A stretch of 64,000 nt of DNA from Paenibacillus sp. FSL R7-0345 (GCF_038595055.1 NZ_CP152002.1:514501-578500), one strand, 5' to 3'; counted from the stretch's first letter, positions 33,860-43,862 are shown. A program made the numbers and translations. The notes: generated by a model from the sequence alone, not told the origin.

Positions 33860-34349
33860 ATTGTGTTCGGGGGATTGTATGTAAAAGGACGAGTTTAGTA
33901 GAGGAGCTGGTTGGAGGGGAAATATGGGTAACGAAGGTTGTAGGATTGCTGGTAAGATGTGTTACCTCTGGTTGGCAGCGGGAGCGGGGGATGAGAGGGC
34001 TGCAGGTTTAAATTACTCATAAAGGCATCAAACTAAAAAACCTGCAGAAGCACAGAGGTTGGTTCAGACCTTCTCTATGGACACAGCTATCTCCGATATA
34101 AAGTTTGTATTTTATCCCAATTGATCCAAATTACCCTTTACGGAGGCCCGTTTGGACCCGCTACATTTCAATTTCTATATAAAATTGCAGAAAATGTGCA
34201 GAAACATTTTTAAATCACGGCTTTTTCGTATAAGATGAAGGGATGAAGAAAATGTTTCGGTTCAAAATCTATATCTCGCGGAGAAGGATTCAGTCCACCG
34301 GAGGGGACGGGCTGGCTCTTTCTGTTTGCTTAAAGACAGGAGATCACCA
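33860..34349. other. Intergenic region before the helicase gene
   Basis: I see no gene here. A perfect ten-base inverted repeat CTGCAGGTTT (34000-34009) / AAACCTGCAG (34038-34047) has a 28-base loop and no T run. A TATAAG near 34229-34234 may be the -10 element of the helicase promoter, but no convincing -35 element accompanies it. Confidence 0.4.
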
Positions 34350-37300
34350 ATGATTAAGCATCTGTATGCAATATGGCTAGGGGACGTATTATTTTGCTTC
34401 TCCGGTGAAACCTCGGAACCCAAGGTTGATGCGTGGACACGCGTGGTCAAAAAGATGGTATTCCGGGGCGGGGGGCGTCCTTTTGCGGGTGCTGCGCTAC
34501 GGCTGGCAGAAGTGAAATATCCGGTTGCAGCTGCAGCCGAGGGGAAAACAGCACGGCGCGGAATGCCGGGACGCACGCTCGAAGGACTGGCGCTGGGGCC
34601 GAAGGAAGCCTTCGACCTGCTGCTTGCCTGGGACGATGAGCTATGCCGGGCCCAGGGTGTGGAAGCCGGAGGCGAAATGCGCTACTGGGCGGCTGCTGCA
34701 CGGTTTGCACTGGAGCTGATGGCTACCGGAGGAATTGTGCCGGGCGCAATGCCGCCGCGGCCGATCGGCGCCCGGCGCCGCGGCGGGGAGCAGGCGGCTT
34801 CCGCCTGCTGGTTCCCTGCATTCCGTCAGGATGCAGACAGGGAGTTCTTCCTGCAGCTGGCGGCGTCCATGCCGGTGCTGGCACTCGGAGCCCATGTTGC
34901 CGAGGAGGGTGATCTGACTTCGCGTGAAGATGCAGGCGGGTATGTGCTGTATTCCTTCCTGCAGGCAGTGATGACTGCAGAGATCAAAAAAATCATTGCC
35001 GGCTCAGAAAGTGAGCTTGGCCCTTATAAAGCAAACTACCGGCGCGGATATTCCCCGCTGACGGAGTTATGGTGGAACAGCCTGCTTACGGGCAGCCGGG
35101 AGATTCCGGTTCAGGGGACACCGGCCGAAGTATCCGAGCTGCTGGCTGAGGTGAACGGGGCGGCTGCCGGCGGCATGCCGCGTGCCCAGGCAGAGGAAGA
35201 GCAGACAGGACAGCTTAGTCTGGGGCTGCGTCTGGAGCCGCCGGCTGACGAAAATGAGCTGTGGCAGCTGACCTTCTGGGCAGAGAGCCGTGAGGAAGGC
35301 GAATTCTGGCTTCCGGCGGCAGCGATCTGGAGCAGCCCGGAGAGAGAATTTACACTCTGGGGCAAGCGGTACCGCAATATCCAGCAGCAGCTGCTGAGCG
35401 CGCTGGGCCGTGCGGCTAGGATATCGCCTGATATTCAGGGGGCACTGAACGTTCCTGCACCGACAGGAGCTGAGCTGGAGCCGGAGCGCCTCTATTTCTT
35501 TTTGAAAGAGAGTGTACAGCAGCTGCGTGAATGGGGCATCACCGTGCAGATGCCGTCGCGCTGGAGCCGGGAAGGGCGGCGCCGGATCGGCATGCGGATG
35601 AAGATGCAGCCGCCGCAGGGCGGGCTGGACGGCCCTGAGCAGTCCTCGCTCGGGATGGAAGAGCTGATCTCCTTCCGTATCGAAGCGTCGCTTGGCGATA
35701 ATACAATCAGTGAAGAGGAATTGAATGCCCTGGTGGAGGCGGGAGTGCCGTTTGTCCGCTTCAGGGGCGAGTGGATTGAAGTGGATCCCAAGGAAATCCG
35801 CCAGGTGCTGCGGTATATGAAACGCCATGAGGGCGGGGAAATGTCGGCTGCCGACTGGATGCGCCTGGAAGCTGAAGATGGGGAAGAACGGCTCTGGAAG
35901 GGCATGTCTGTTACGGGTATGGAGACCTCCGGCCTCCTGTCATCGCTCATGCACGGAGATGTTCTGCGAAACCTTCCGGTGCGGACAGCGCCTCAAGGCT
36001 TGCAGGGAACATTGCGGCCTTATCAGGAAAGAGGCTACCAATGGCTGGCTGCACTCAGCGGCCTGGGCTTCGGGGTGTGTCTGGCTGATGACATGGGTCT
36101 GGGCAAGACGATCCAGGTCATCGCCTGCCTCATGGACCGTGCATTAACTGCACCGCCTGAATTCAGAAAGAAGCCGGCGCTGATTCTTTGCCCTACCTCG
36201 CTGCTGGGTAACTGGCAGCGGGAGCTGCAGCGTTTTGCCCCTTCACTTAGTGTGCATATCCATCACGGGGGAAGACGGATACGCGGGGCCGGATTTGCCG
36301 AGCTTGCCGGCAATCATGAGATTGTACTGACTACCTATCATCTGGCCGGCCGGGACAGTGAAGATCTGGCTGCGGTGCGCTGGTCTACGGTTGTGCTGGA
36401 TGAAGCGCAATATATCAAGAATCACCGGACCAAACAGGCGCAGAGTGTGATGAAGCTGTCTGCTCCATACCGGATCGCCATGACGGGGACCCCGGTGGAG
36501 AACCGGCTGGGTGAGCTGTGGTCGATTTTTCACTTTTTGAATCCGGGGTATCTGGGCTCCTATCATTCCTTCCGTCAGCGTTATGTGTCCGGGGAAGGCG
36601 GGGAGCGGCTGCAGGAGCTGCACCGGCTGGTTTCGCCGTTTCTGCTGCGCAGGCTCAAGAGTGATCCCGATATCTCGAAGGATCTGCCCGAGAAGCTGGA
36701 GCTGAAAACGTATTGTCCGCTAACGGAAACACAGGCGGCGCTGTATCAAGGTGTAGTGGATGAGATGCTGGGCGTAATCGGTGAACGTTCCGGGATGGCC
36801 CGCCGCGGTCTGGTCCTCTCCTCGCTGACCAAGCTGAAGCAGATCTGTGATCATCCGCAGCTCTTCCGCAAGGAAGAAGGGCGCAGCGGGCGCAGTGAGC
36901 AGTCAGGCAAAATGGACGTCATGTTCGAGGTGCTGGACAGCATTGCCGAGCTTGGCGAGTCAGCGCTGATTTTTACCCAGTATGTAGCAATGGGAGAGCT
37001 GCTCGTTAGCCGGCTTGCCAAAAGATATGGCCAAACCCCGCTGTTCCTGCATGGCGGTATCCCCAAACGGGAGCGTGATGAAATGGTCCATGCGTTCCAG
37101 GAAGGCGAGGGGCCGGCATTCTTCGTGCTCTCCCTCAAAGCGGGCGGAGTCGGGCTGAATCTTACCCGGGCCAATCATGTCCTGCATTATGACCGCTGGT
37201 GGAATCCGGCTGTGGAGAACCAGGCAACCGACCGTGCTTTCCGGATCGGCCAGCATAAAAATGTGCAGGTGCACAAGCTGATCTGCCAGGGCACGCTGGA

Positions 37301-37439
37301 GGAGCGGATCGACGAGCTGATTGAGCGCAAAAAAAATCTCTCCGAGCAGGTTGTCGGCTCCGGGGAGAACTGGCTGACAGAAATGTCCAACCGTGAGCTG
37401 CAGGAGCTGATTGAGCTGCAGGATCAGGACTGGATGTAG
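34350..37439 (+). CDS. SNF2-family helicase/ATPase
   Basis: A 1029-residue bacterial SNF2 protein. An N-terminal region of about 540 residues of bacterial SNF2-associated type precedes the motor. Motor motifs: I, LADDMGLGKTIQVIA; Ia, LILCPTSLLGNWQRE; II, VVLDEAQYIKN; III, AMTGTPVENRLGELWSIFHFLNPG; IV-VI, including FLHGG, LSLKAGGVGLNLTRANHV and DRAFRIGQ. These proteins translocate on double-stranded DNA and remodel protein-DNA complexes; the bacterial role is poorly defined. ATG 34350 has ACAGGAG at good spacing; a TTG at 34326 in frame is less likely. The unknown gene 37468 follows after 28 bases. Confidence 0.92.
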   Translation: MIKHLYAIWLGDVLFCFSGETSEPKVDAWTRVVKKMVFRGGGRPFAGAALRLAEVKYPVAAAAEGKTARRGMPGRTLEGLALGPKEAFDLLLAWDDELCRAQGVEAGGEMRYWAAAARFALELMATGGIVPGAMPPRPIGARRRGGEQAASACWFPAFRQDADREFFLQLAASMPVLALGAHVAEEGDLTSREDAGGYVLYSFLQAVMTAEIKKIIAGSESELGPYKANYRRGYSPLTELWWNSLLTGSREIPVQGTPAEVSELLAEVNGAAAGGMPRAQAEEEQTGQLSLGLRLEPPADENELWQLTFWAESREEGEFWLPAAAIWSSPEREFTLWGKRYRNIQQQLLSALGRAARISPDIQGALNVPAPTGAELEPERLYFFLKESVQQLREWGITVQMPSRWSREGRRRIGMRMKMQPPQGGLDGPEQSSLGMEELISFRIEASLGDNTISEEELNALVEAGVPFVRFRGEWIEVDPKEIRQVLRYMKRHEGGEMSAADWMRLEAEDGEERLWKGMSVTGMETSGLLSSLMHGDVLRNLPVRTAPQGLQGTLRPYQERGYQWLAALSGLGFGVCLADDMGLGKTIQVIACLMDRALTAPPEFRKKPALILCPTSLLGNWQRELQRFAPSLSVHIHHGGRRIRGAGFAELAGNHEIVLTTYHLAGRDSEDLAAVRWSTVVLDEAQYIKNHRTKQAQSVMKLSAPYRIAMTGTPVENRLGELWSIFHFLNPGYLGSYHSFRQRYVSGEGGERLQELHRLVSPFLLRRLKSDPDISKDLPEKLELKTYCPLTETQAALYQGVVDEMLGVIGERSGMARRGLVLSSLTKLKQICDHPQLFRKEEGRSGRSEQSGKMDVMFEVLDSIAELGESALIFTQYVAMGELLVSRLAKRYGQTPLFLHGGIPKRERDEMVHAFQEGEGPAFFVLSLKAGGVGLNLTRANHVLHYDRWWNPAVENQATDRAFRIGQHKNVQVHKLICQGTLEERIDELIERKKNLSEQVVGSGENWLTEMSNRELQELIELQDQDWM

Positions 37440-37467
37440 TGAACGGCAAGTAAAGGGGGATTTAACG

Positions 37468-38220
37468 ATGGCCAAACCGCCGGAATTAAGGCTTATAATT
37501 GAACCGGGAATGCTAAAAGCGGTGCCTGGTCAGGGAATGGCGCGGGAAGAGGATGCCGGCGCAAGCAGCCGCAGCAGCGGTGTTGTTACAGAGTCTGCCC
37601 TCTCCTGGGCGGTTCCGCAGTGGTCAGCGGCGCAGAAGGAGGAAGTGCTGCGGCAGCTTGCCGGGCAGCCTGGAGAGCTATACGGCCTGCTGCAGGGAAA
37701 AAGAAACGGCAGCATAGCTGAGCTTCAGCTCCTGCCTCCAGAGCTGGAACAGTCTGGTTCCGGCGAAGAGACAGCAGGGCTGCCGGAATGGGTCAAAAAG
37801 CAGCTGCAGGAAGAGCCGCTGCTGGGATTCAAGCTGCGCGGGATGAGTAAGGAGGAACTGCTGGGCGGAGTGTTTGCCCTCTGGTCAGAGGAGGAATATC
37901 CGCAGCAGGACGAGGGCAGTGCAGCACCTGCCAGCGTGCTGGCGGCAGAGCTGGCCAGGCTGGAGCGGAAGGGTCCGGCCGTAACGACCGGCGAATGGCT
38001 GGCGGAAGCCGCAGCCGAGGGCTCGCTGCATCAGCCGGGCCCGTTGTTCCATGAGCTTGCCGCAAGGCCGTTTCCGGCTTCTGCGGCAGTGGCCCGGCCT
38101 GCAGAGGAATGGCGGAACCTGCTGCCGAATACTCCCAAGGCAAGTGACGGCCTGGCTTTGATTATGCGCAAAGCGGCGGAATCGGCGCAGCGCCGGGCGG
38201 CAGAGCTGGGCAGGCTGTAG
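37468..38220 (+). CDS. Unknown protein co-transcribed with the SNF2 helicase (250 residues)
   Basis: A 250-residue soluble, acidic, Ala/Glu/Gly-rich protein that I do not recognise. It begins MAKPPELRLIIEPGMLKAVP, contains several amphipathic helical stretches (WSAAQKEEVLRQLAGQPGEL; WVKKQLQEEPLLGFKLRGM) and ends in a basic helix (RKAAESAQRRAAELGRL). GGGGGAT precedes ATG 37468. The 28-base gap and a shared terminator make it an operon partner of the helicase, perhaps an accessory or targeting subunit. Confidence 0.75.
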   Translation: MAKPPELRLIIEPGMLKAVPGQGMAREEDAGASSRSSGVVTESALSWAVPQWSAAQKEEVLRQLAGQPGELYGLLQGKRNGSIAELQLLPPELEQSGSGEETAGLPEWVKKQLQEEPLLGFKLRGMSKEELLGGVFALWSEEEYPQQDEGSAAPASVLAAELARLERKGPAVTTGEWLAEAAAEGSLHQPGPLFHELAARPFPASAAVARPAEEWRNLLPNTPKASDGLALIMRKAAESAQRRAAELGRL

Positions 38221-38255
38221 CGCGGGTCCGGCCATACCTGGAGCAGCGCACCACA

Positions 38256-38299
38256 AAAGCAGATCAGCGTGACTCCCTCCAGGGACGCTGATCTGCTTT
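38256..38299 (+). terminator. Hairpin after the SNF2 operon
   Basis: AAAGCAGATCAGCGT and ACGCTGATCTGCTTT form a perfect 15-bp stem with a 14-base loop. The T run is short, but the arm ends in TTT. Confidence 0.7.
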
Positions 38300-38302
38300 G
38301 TG

Positions 38303-38355
38303 CTGTCTTGTACCTTTACCAGTCAACCTGGTCCACCTGTAAAGGTACAAGACAG
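38303..38355. repeat. 17-bp perfect inverted repeat between convergent genes
   Basis: CTGTCTTGTACCTTTAC (38303-38319) and GTAAAGGTACAAGACAG (38339-38355) have a 19-base loop. It begins four bases after the previous hairpin and ends two bases before the stop codon of the convergent synthetase gene. No T run, so it is not an ordinary terminator. Confidence 0.85.
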
Positions 38356-38357
38356 TA

Positions 38358-39113
38358 TTATTCCTCCGCCGGCTGACCGGCGGGGCGGGTTCCTTCCGAC
38401 AGCTCAAGAATCTCGCGGCGCAGGCGGAGCATCTTCTGGTCCAGCTCGTCAGCAGCGCGCGCGGCCTCCTTCAGTTCCTCGGCCACATGCGGGGGAAGCT
38501 GCTTGTCGAATTTGTAGTAGAGAATATGCTCCATACTGGCCCAGAAATCCATTGCCAGCGTCCGCAGCTGAATCTCTGCCTTGACCCAGCGCGTCCCCTC
38601 CAGAAGGATCAGAGGGATAGCTACAATGATATGCAGGCTCTGATATCCGTTCGGCTTCGGCTGGGCGATATAATCCTTGATCTCAAGAACCCGGAGGTCC
38701 TCACGGACACAGAGATGATCAACCAGCCGGTAAATATCCTTCACAAATGCACAGACAATCCGCATGCCGGCGATATCATGAATGTGCTGCTCCATATTTT
38801 CAAGAGTGAACTTGTGCCCTTTGCGTTCCATCTTGCGCAGGATGCTCTTCGGCTCTTTTATACGTGATTTGACATGCTCGATCGGGCTGTAGCCGTCGCG
38901 GACCTGCCATTCTGTCTTAACTACATCAATCTTATTCTCAAGCTCATTCAGGGCATGGCGGTAAAGTGCAGGCAATGTCTTAAAGTCCTCAACCTGTCTG
39001 GCGAAATCCTCACTGTTCTGCCACTGCTGCATATCCTTAACATGCACCTGCAGCTGATTCAGCGTAGCTTGCGTACTATCGTCTTCTTTCACTGATACTC
39101 TCCCGGGTTTCAT
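38358..39113 (-). CDS. Small alarmone synthetase (RelQ-like (p)ppGpp synthetase)
   Basis: A 251-residue single-domain (p)ppGpp synthetase of the RelA/SpoT family without hydrolase, TGS or ACT domains. Synthetase motifs are present: KSRIKEPKSILRKMERKG, DIAGMRIVCAF, PNGYQSLHIIV and the VKAEIQLRT catalytic segment, with the following FWASMEH helix. A C-terminal helix completes the tetramerisation region typical of RelQ/YjbM. It makes alarmone from GTP/GDP and ATP, often under envelope stress. It is monocistronic on the minus strand. Confidence 0.92.
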   Translation of the reverse strand: MKPGRVSVKEDDSTQATLNQLQVHVKDMQQWQNSEDFARQVEDFKTLPALYRHALNELENKIDVVKTEWQVRDGYSPIEHVKSRIKEPKSILRKMERKGHKFTLENMEQHIHDIAGMRIVCAFVKDIYRLVDHLCVREDLRVLEIKDYIAQPKPNGYQSLHIIVAIPLILLEGTRWVKAEIQLRTLAMDFWASMEHILYYKFDKQLPPHVAEELKEAARAADELDQKMLRLRREILELSEGTRPAGQPAEE

Positions 39114-39289
39114 TATTTATGACTGTTTTATTTTAACCGATTTTAGGCCCTGGAAGCAAAACAAACCCCCGCTCCCCCGTTGACCTCCGCCAAAAGCTGA
39201 ATAGTTTATGGGAAGCGGTTACATGAGAAAACGGGAACATTCTCTCCGCGGCGGCGTATTAGCAGAGATAAAGAGAGTGACCGGAATCA

Positions 39290-39664
39290 TTATTTATTTG
39301 TAGGTGAACCTCCATCGTAGCCCTTGTCCTGATACCCGGTATTCGCAAGCTTAGGAAGAACGCCAAGCTGACTGATCATCTGCTGTGTCTCCCCGCTTCC
39401 TACCTGGTAAAGATACTGGTATAGCTGGACAGTCACATCATCGAACTGGTCGGCAGCCTCATCATGATCGGCGGATTTGTAAGGCACGGCAGCACGGCGG
39501 AAGGCATATTCGTCCCCGCTTGCCAGGTTATCAAGCAGCCCCTGGAGCACCGTCAGCTCATCAGGGGTAACCCGTACCTCAAATTCACCCGATTCACCGC
39601 GTACATCCTGGATCAGTCCATGATTAACAGATACAAAGTAACTTTTCCGGTGTTCGTCCGGCAA
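39290..39664 (-). CDS. Conserved hypothetical protein (124 residues)
   Basis: A soluble acidic protein, starting (M)PDEHRKSYFVSVNHGLIQ. TTG 39664 is preferred because GGGAGGG lies at ideal distance upstream; ATG 39682 would overlap that ribosome site and add six residues. The middle segment VTPDELTVLQGLLDNLASGD and the later DVTVQLYQYLYQVG look helical. Its sequence resembles small uncharacterised proteins seen in Bacillales, but I cannot name a family. It is divergent from the zinc-ribbon gene. Confidence 0.7.
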   Translation of the reverse strand: MPDEHRKSYFVSVNHGLIQDVRGESGEFEVRVTPDELTVLQGLLDNLASGDEYAFRRAAVPYKSADHDEAADQFDDVTVQLYQYLYQVGSGETQQMISQLGVLPKLANTGYQDKGYDGGSPTNK

Positions 39665-39918
39665 GTTGATTCCCTCCCTCATTTTTGCGGTTAAGGTTTG
39701 CTTGCAGGTAATTGTTTTAAGGATAACGGTTACCGCCTTCCTTGAAGGACGGAGAAGCCGGTTCTACTTGCTAATATACACAGAACGACAAATAATGAAT
39801 CTATTCGAGACATTTGGTATGATAGAAGCACGTTTTACGGTACAGTGCACTAAACAGGCTTCTTATGAAGCTTTACGGCTATTATCATCTATTCTCATCT
39901 GGAGAGGGAGGAACTACG

Positions 39919-40707
39919 ATGAATTTTCTGCAACGTATCAAGGACAGTGCCAGCCGGGTGAGTGAAAAGGCACAAAGTTCGGTGGAAATCGGTAAGCTGA
40001 ACGGACATATTTCTGATATTGAACGCGAGATGGAACTCGAATTTATGAAAATGGGCCAGCTGTTCTATGAGGGCTACCGTTCGCGGGATATGTCCGAGGC
40101 TGAGGGCAAGATGGTGGAGCTGTCCAAGGTCTGCCTGAAGCATCAGGAGCAGATTGATGAGCTTCGCCACAGAATTGCTGAACTCAAAAATGAACGGCTG
40201 TGCGTATGCGGCAATGTAGTGGCGCTGGACGCCAACTTCTGCCCGAAATGCGGCCATAAGCTGGAGGATCCGCCCAAGAAAGAGGCTCCCGCTGTAACCA
40301 TCCGTACTATTCCTGAGGATGAGGAAGACGAATTCTACGGTGAAGAGGAGTTGACCGAAGAAGAGAAGGAGCTGGCGCTCAGATCGGAACCGCGGACGGT
40401 TTACACTGAAGTGCTGTACGATTCCAGAGAATCGGAGCCGCAGGACTATGCAGGATCAGGAGCAGCGCATATCCCTGAAAATGATCGTGAACGCCGGGAG
40501 GCCGATGAGCTCGAACGGGAGCGGGAGCGGCAGCTTGAGCTGGACCGCCGCATCCGCGACTGGAAGGGCGGAGGTTTGTCGGAGGAAGCGGCAACCTACA
40601 GCGAAAGCGAAGACGGTGTGCGCGATATGGTTAAATGCCAGATATGCCGGGCCGATCTGCCGAAGGGCTCAATGTGGTGCCCGCGCTGCGGTTCTGAGCA
40701 AATCTAG
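39919..40707 (+). CDS. Zinc-ribbon protein with N-terminal coiled coil
   Basis: A 262-residue protein. Residues 1 to about 90 are predicted coiled coil (IGKLNGHISDIEREMELEFMK onwards). A first zinc ribbon follows, with pairs C-x-C (CVC) and C-x2-C (CPKC); then an acidic, low-complexity linker (about 135-225) and a C-terminal ribbon with CQIC and CPRC. This double ribbon with helical head occurs in uncharacterised Bacillota proteins. ATG 39919 is chosen for GAGGGAGG upstream; the frame itself opens at 39865. The TrmB-type regulator follows after 85 bases. Confidence 0.8.
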   Translation: MNFLQRIKDSASRVSEKAQSSVEIGKLNGHISDIEREMELEFMKMGQLFYEGYRSRDMSEAEGKMVELSKVCLKHQEQIDELRHRIAELKNERLCVCGNVVALDANFCPKCGHKLEDPPKKEAPAVTIRTIPEDEEDEFYGEEELTEEEKELALRSEPRTVYTEVLYDSRESEPQDYAGSGAAHIPENDRERREADELERERERQLELDRRIRDWKGGGLSEEAATYSESEDGVRDMVKCQICRADLPKGSMWCPRCGSEQI

Positions 40708-40792
40708 GCTAAGAGGTACAGTACGCTAACGTGTAACACCAAACCGCAGATTCACAGATTGAGTTTATAGGCATACTAGGAGGACAACATAG

Positions 40793-41641
40793 ATGGAACA
40801 GTTGCTGCTGCATCTGCGCAATTTGGGGTTCACAGAGATGGAATCCAAAATTATGGTGGAGCTCGCTACCAAAGGAGAAGCTTCAGGCTACGAAGTGGCC
40901 AAACAGCTGGGCGTATCGAGATCCAATGTGTATGCGGCGCTTCAGCGCCTTACACAGCAGGGTTATGTACGCTGCGGCGAAGGGGAGCCTGCCCGCTACA
41001 GCGTGCTGGACCCGGAGGAGCTGGCTACGATGATTTCCGGCCGGGTTCAGGCCTCACTGGCTTTTGTGGAGAGTGAAATGCCGCGCGGGGGACCGGTCAG
41101 CCCGTCATTTTACAATGTTGAAGGGGACCGCAACATGCTTGGTGCGCTCACCCGCCAGCTGAATCTGGCCCAGAAGGAAATTGTAGTCGATGTATGGCGG
41201 GAGGAAGCCTCCCTGCTGCGCAGCGAGCTGGAACAGGCGGAGCGGCGCGGCGTGAAGCTGCTGTGGGCTTTTGACGGCGGAAACGCGGCTGCTGCACCTT
41301 ATCCGGTCTGGCCGCCGCTTGGCGGCAAGCCGCGCCGGAGCGGCGGGAGAAAGTTCTCTTTTGTCATCGACCGGAGCTGGTGCATGCTGGGGATGCGCTA
41401 TGAGGACGGCACGGCCCAGGCGGTGGTGACCGAGCATGAAGTGCTGGTCGAGCTGCTGCTTAACCACTTTTCACAGGAGATGGTGCTCTTCGAGCTTGAG
41501 GAGGACATGGGGGCTGCGCTGACCAGACGCTACGGTGACCGCTACAGCCGCATTTACAGTAAATATGTGATGCATGAAAAGGATCACGATACAGACAGGG
41601 AATCAGATCCTGAGGAGTCCGGAAATAGCCCGGAAGAGTAG
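40793..41641 (+). CDS. TrmB-family transcriptional regulator
   Basis: A 282-residue regulator with an N-terminal winged helix-turn-helix of the TrmB type (LGFTEMESKIMVELATKGEA, then SGYEVAKQLGVSRSNVYAALQRL) and a C-terminal sensor region resembling a phospholipase-D-like fold. TrmB proteins are best known as sugar-responsive regulators in archaea and occur in Bacillota with mostly unknown effectors. An AGGAGGACAAC ribosome site precedes the ATG. The small gene 41684 and xpt follow closely. Confidence 0.85.
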   Translation: MEQLLLHLRNLGFTEMESKIMVELATKGEASGYEVAKQLGVSRSNVYAALQRLTQQGYVRCGEGEPARYSVLDPEELATMISGRVQASLAFVESEMPRGGPVSPSFYNVEGDRNMLGALTRQLNLAQKEIVVDVWREEASLLRSELEQAERRGVKLLWAFDGGNAAAAPYPVWPPLGGKPRRSGGRKFSFVIDRSWCMLGMRYEDGTAQAVVTEHEVLVELLLNHFSQEMVLFELEEDMGAALTRRYGDRYSRIYSKYVMHEKDHDTDRESDPEESGNSPEE

Positions 41642-41683
41642 GGTGTAAGGCCCGGGCGAGACTATGCTAGGGAGGTGAGAAGC

Positions 41684-41989
41684 GTGGAATGTATTGTTCA
41701 TTTTGATGTGCAGCATCCCGAAGGCCCCAAGTCGCTGCGGGGTCTGCTGTTCCTGGAGGAAGGCAAGGTGCCGGGGGAGAACGAGCTTGTGGAGATGTTC
41801 AAGGACATGAAGTTTAATGTCCGGCTGGCTGACCGCGAAAAGCTGATCTTCAAGCCGGTTAACGCCGGCGAGTCCTATTCGGAAATCCGGATCACAAGCT
41901 ATGACGGCGGCAAGCCGGGCAGCAAGGAAGACCATGATCTGAAATCAATCGTCGGTAATCTGCTGCCGCAGAAGCCGTCCGGTCTGTAG
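41684..41989 (+). CDS. Small hypothetical protein (101 residues)
   Basis: GTG 41684 is selected because GGGAGGTGAG lies seven bases upstream; a GTG at 41675 would overlap it. The product (start MECIVHFDVQHPEGPKSLRG) is a small alpha/beta protein without a signal sequence, with a charged tail. I do not recognise a family. It lies between the TrmB-type regulator and xpt with short gaps, so it may share their transcript. Confidence 0.7.
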   Translation: MECIVHFDVQHPEGPKSLRGLLFLEEGKVPGENELVEMFKDMKFNVRLADREKLIFKPVNAGESYSEIRITSYDGGKPGSKEDHDLKSIVGNLLPQKPSGL

Positions 41990-42640
<651 letters not shown>

Positions 42641-42684
42641 TTCACATAAGCCGGGAAGCGGGACACATACTTAGAGTTGAAAAA

Positions 42685-42723
42685 GAGGACTACGGGCTGG
42701 TTGGCCGGAGTCCTCTTTTTTTA
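42685..42723 (+). terminator. Terminator after xpt
   Basis: GAGGACT and AGTCCTC close a hairpin with inner CGG/CCG pairs, followed by seven T residues. Confidence 0.88.
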
Positions 42724-42815
42724 TTATGTAGAAGAGAGCTTATGCGGGGCTTTCGCCGTTTGCGTGTGCTTATGTGTCTATGTAGGACAGCATTAGGATG
42801 GGAAAGAGCAGGCGT

Positions 42816-42922
42816 GATCATCTAGTTGTAAAATCGGCAGAATTAGGCGGCATTTTTCCACCTAATTCCTATTCGCGGCAGTTGGGGCGAGAAATAGATG
42901 GCGAATTTCCACTTAGTTGATC
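42816..42922. repeat. 107-bp palindromic dispersed repeat abutting a stop codon
   Basis: Ends are TGATCA at both sides; the right 28 bases match the 20544-20630 copy with one mismatch. The middle holds its own hairpin, GAATTAGGCGG / CCACCTAATTC. The right end overlaps the stop codon of the minus-strand lipid kinase gene (TGA at 42923-42921). Confidence 0.7.
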
Positions 42923-43862
42923 AGCCGCTAGCCTGGCAGGAGCCGCCGCCCTGCGCCGCAGCGGCCAGCGGTGTCAGCACGCGAAGCGCTCCGGGCTCGC
43001 AGCGCACGGCCAGCGGCGCAGTGCCCAGCGGCTCGCCGTCGCCGATAGCGTGCCGCGGCTGCGCGAAGCGGACCGCTACGCTGCGGCCGCGCAGCATCGT
43101 CACGAAGGGCAGCGCCACATGCGTGCCCTTCAGCAGCGTCGGGAACAGCCGCAGCACCTGCATGCGGCTGCACCCGTGCACGACGCAGACATCGAGCCGG
43201 CCGTCGCCCGTCTCCGCCTGCGGGCAGATCAGCAGCCCGCCGCCATAGCTTGGCAGGTTGCAGACCGAGACGAGCCAGGCCTGGTCAAAAGCCTGCTCTT
43301 TGCCGTCGAGGGTCACGCTCACGCGGCAGGGCTTAAAGGTAATCAGCGTATGCAAAATGCCGATGATATAAGCCAGCTGCCCGGCGCCGATGGCGTTGCA
43401 CAGCCGCTTGTAGCGGCTGTTGTTCACGTTCACGGCGACCTGGGCATCAAAGCCGCTGGCCACGGCGGTCAGCGTCAGGCCGCCCGTGCCGCTGAGCAGA
43501 TCCGCCTCCAGACAGCGGTCCTGCAGCGCGGCGTCCAGCGCGGCCTCCGTTGCCAGCGGGATGCCGAACCCGCGCGCCGTGTCATTGCCCGAGCCGGCGG
43601 GGATTACCGCCAGCGGGACGCTCCGGCGCCGCAGTGCGCCGAGCACACTGTGGATCGTGCCGTCGCCGCCGATCAGGATGGCGGCCCGCCAGTCCTCACG
43701 GCGTGCGAGTGCCCGAAGCACCTGCTCCTCAGCCTGACTGGCGCTTTGGGTAAAAAGCGCCTCATAAGCAATACCACGCGCCTTTAGCGTAGCTTCGACG
43801 GTCTGCCAGGTCCGCTGCCCGGCACCGCCGCCGGAACGGGGATTTATAATCATTAAGTACAT
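42921..43862 (-). CDS. Diacylglycerol/lipid kinase family protein (YegS/BmrU type)
   Basis: A 313-residue cytoplasmic lipid kinase. The DAGK catalytic-domain motifs are present: INPRSGGGAG near the N-terminus, the GGDGTIHSVLG glycine-rich loop and PAGSGNDTARGFG. The C-terminal beta-sandwich has GGGLLICPQAETGDGRLDV. Start ATG 43862 follows GGAGGAGC. The gene is markedly GC-richer at third positions than its neighbours, especially toward its 3' half. Substrate may be diacylglycerol for lipid recycling; the family also includes phosphatidylglycerol kinases, so this is not settled. Confidence 0.88.
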   Translation of the reverse strand: MYLMIINPRSGGGAGQRTWQTVEATLKARGIAYEALFTQSASQAEEQVLRALARREDWRAAILIGGDGTIHSVLGALRRRSVPLAVIPAGSGNDTARGFGIPLATEAALDAALQDRCLEADLLSGTGGLTLTAVASGFDAQVAVNVNNSRYKRLCNAIGAGQLAYIIGILHTLITFKPCRVSVTLDGKEQAFDQAWLVSVCNLPSYGGGLLICPQAETGDGRLDVCVVHGCSRMQVLRLFPTLLKGTHVALPFVTMLRGRSVAVRFAQPRHAIGDGEPLGTAPLAVRCEPGALRVLTPLAAAAQGGGSCQASG

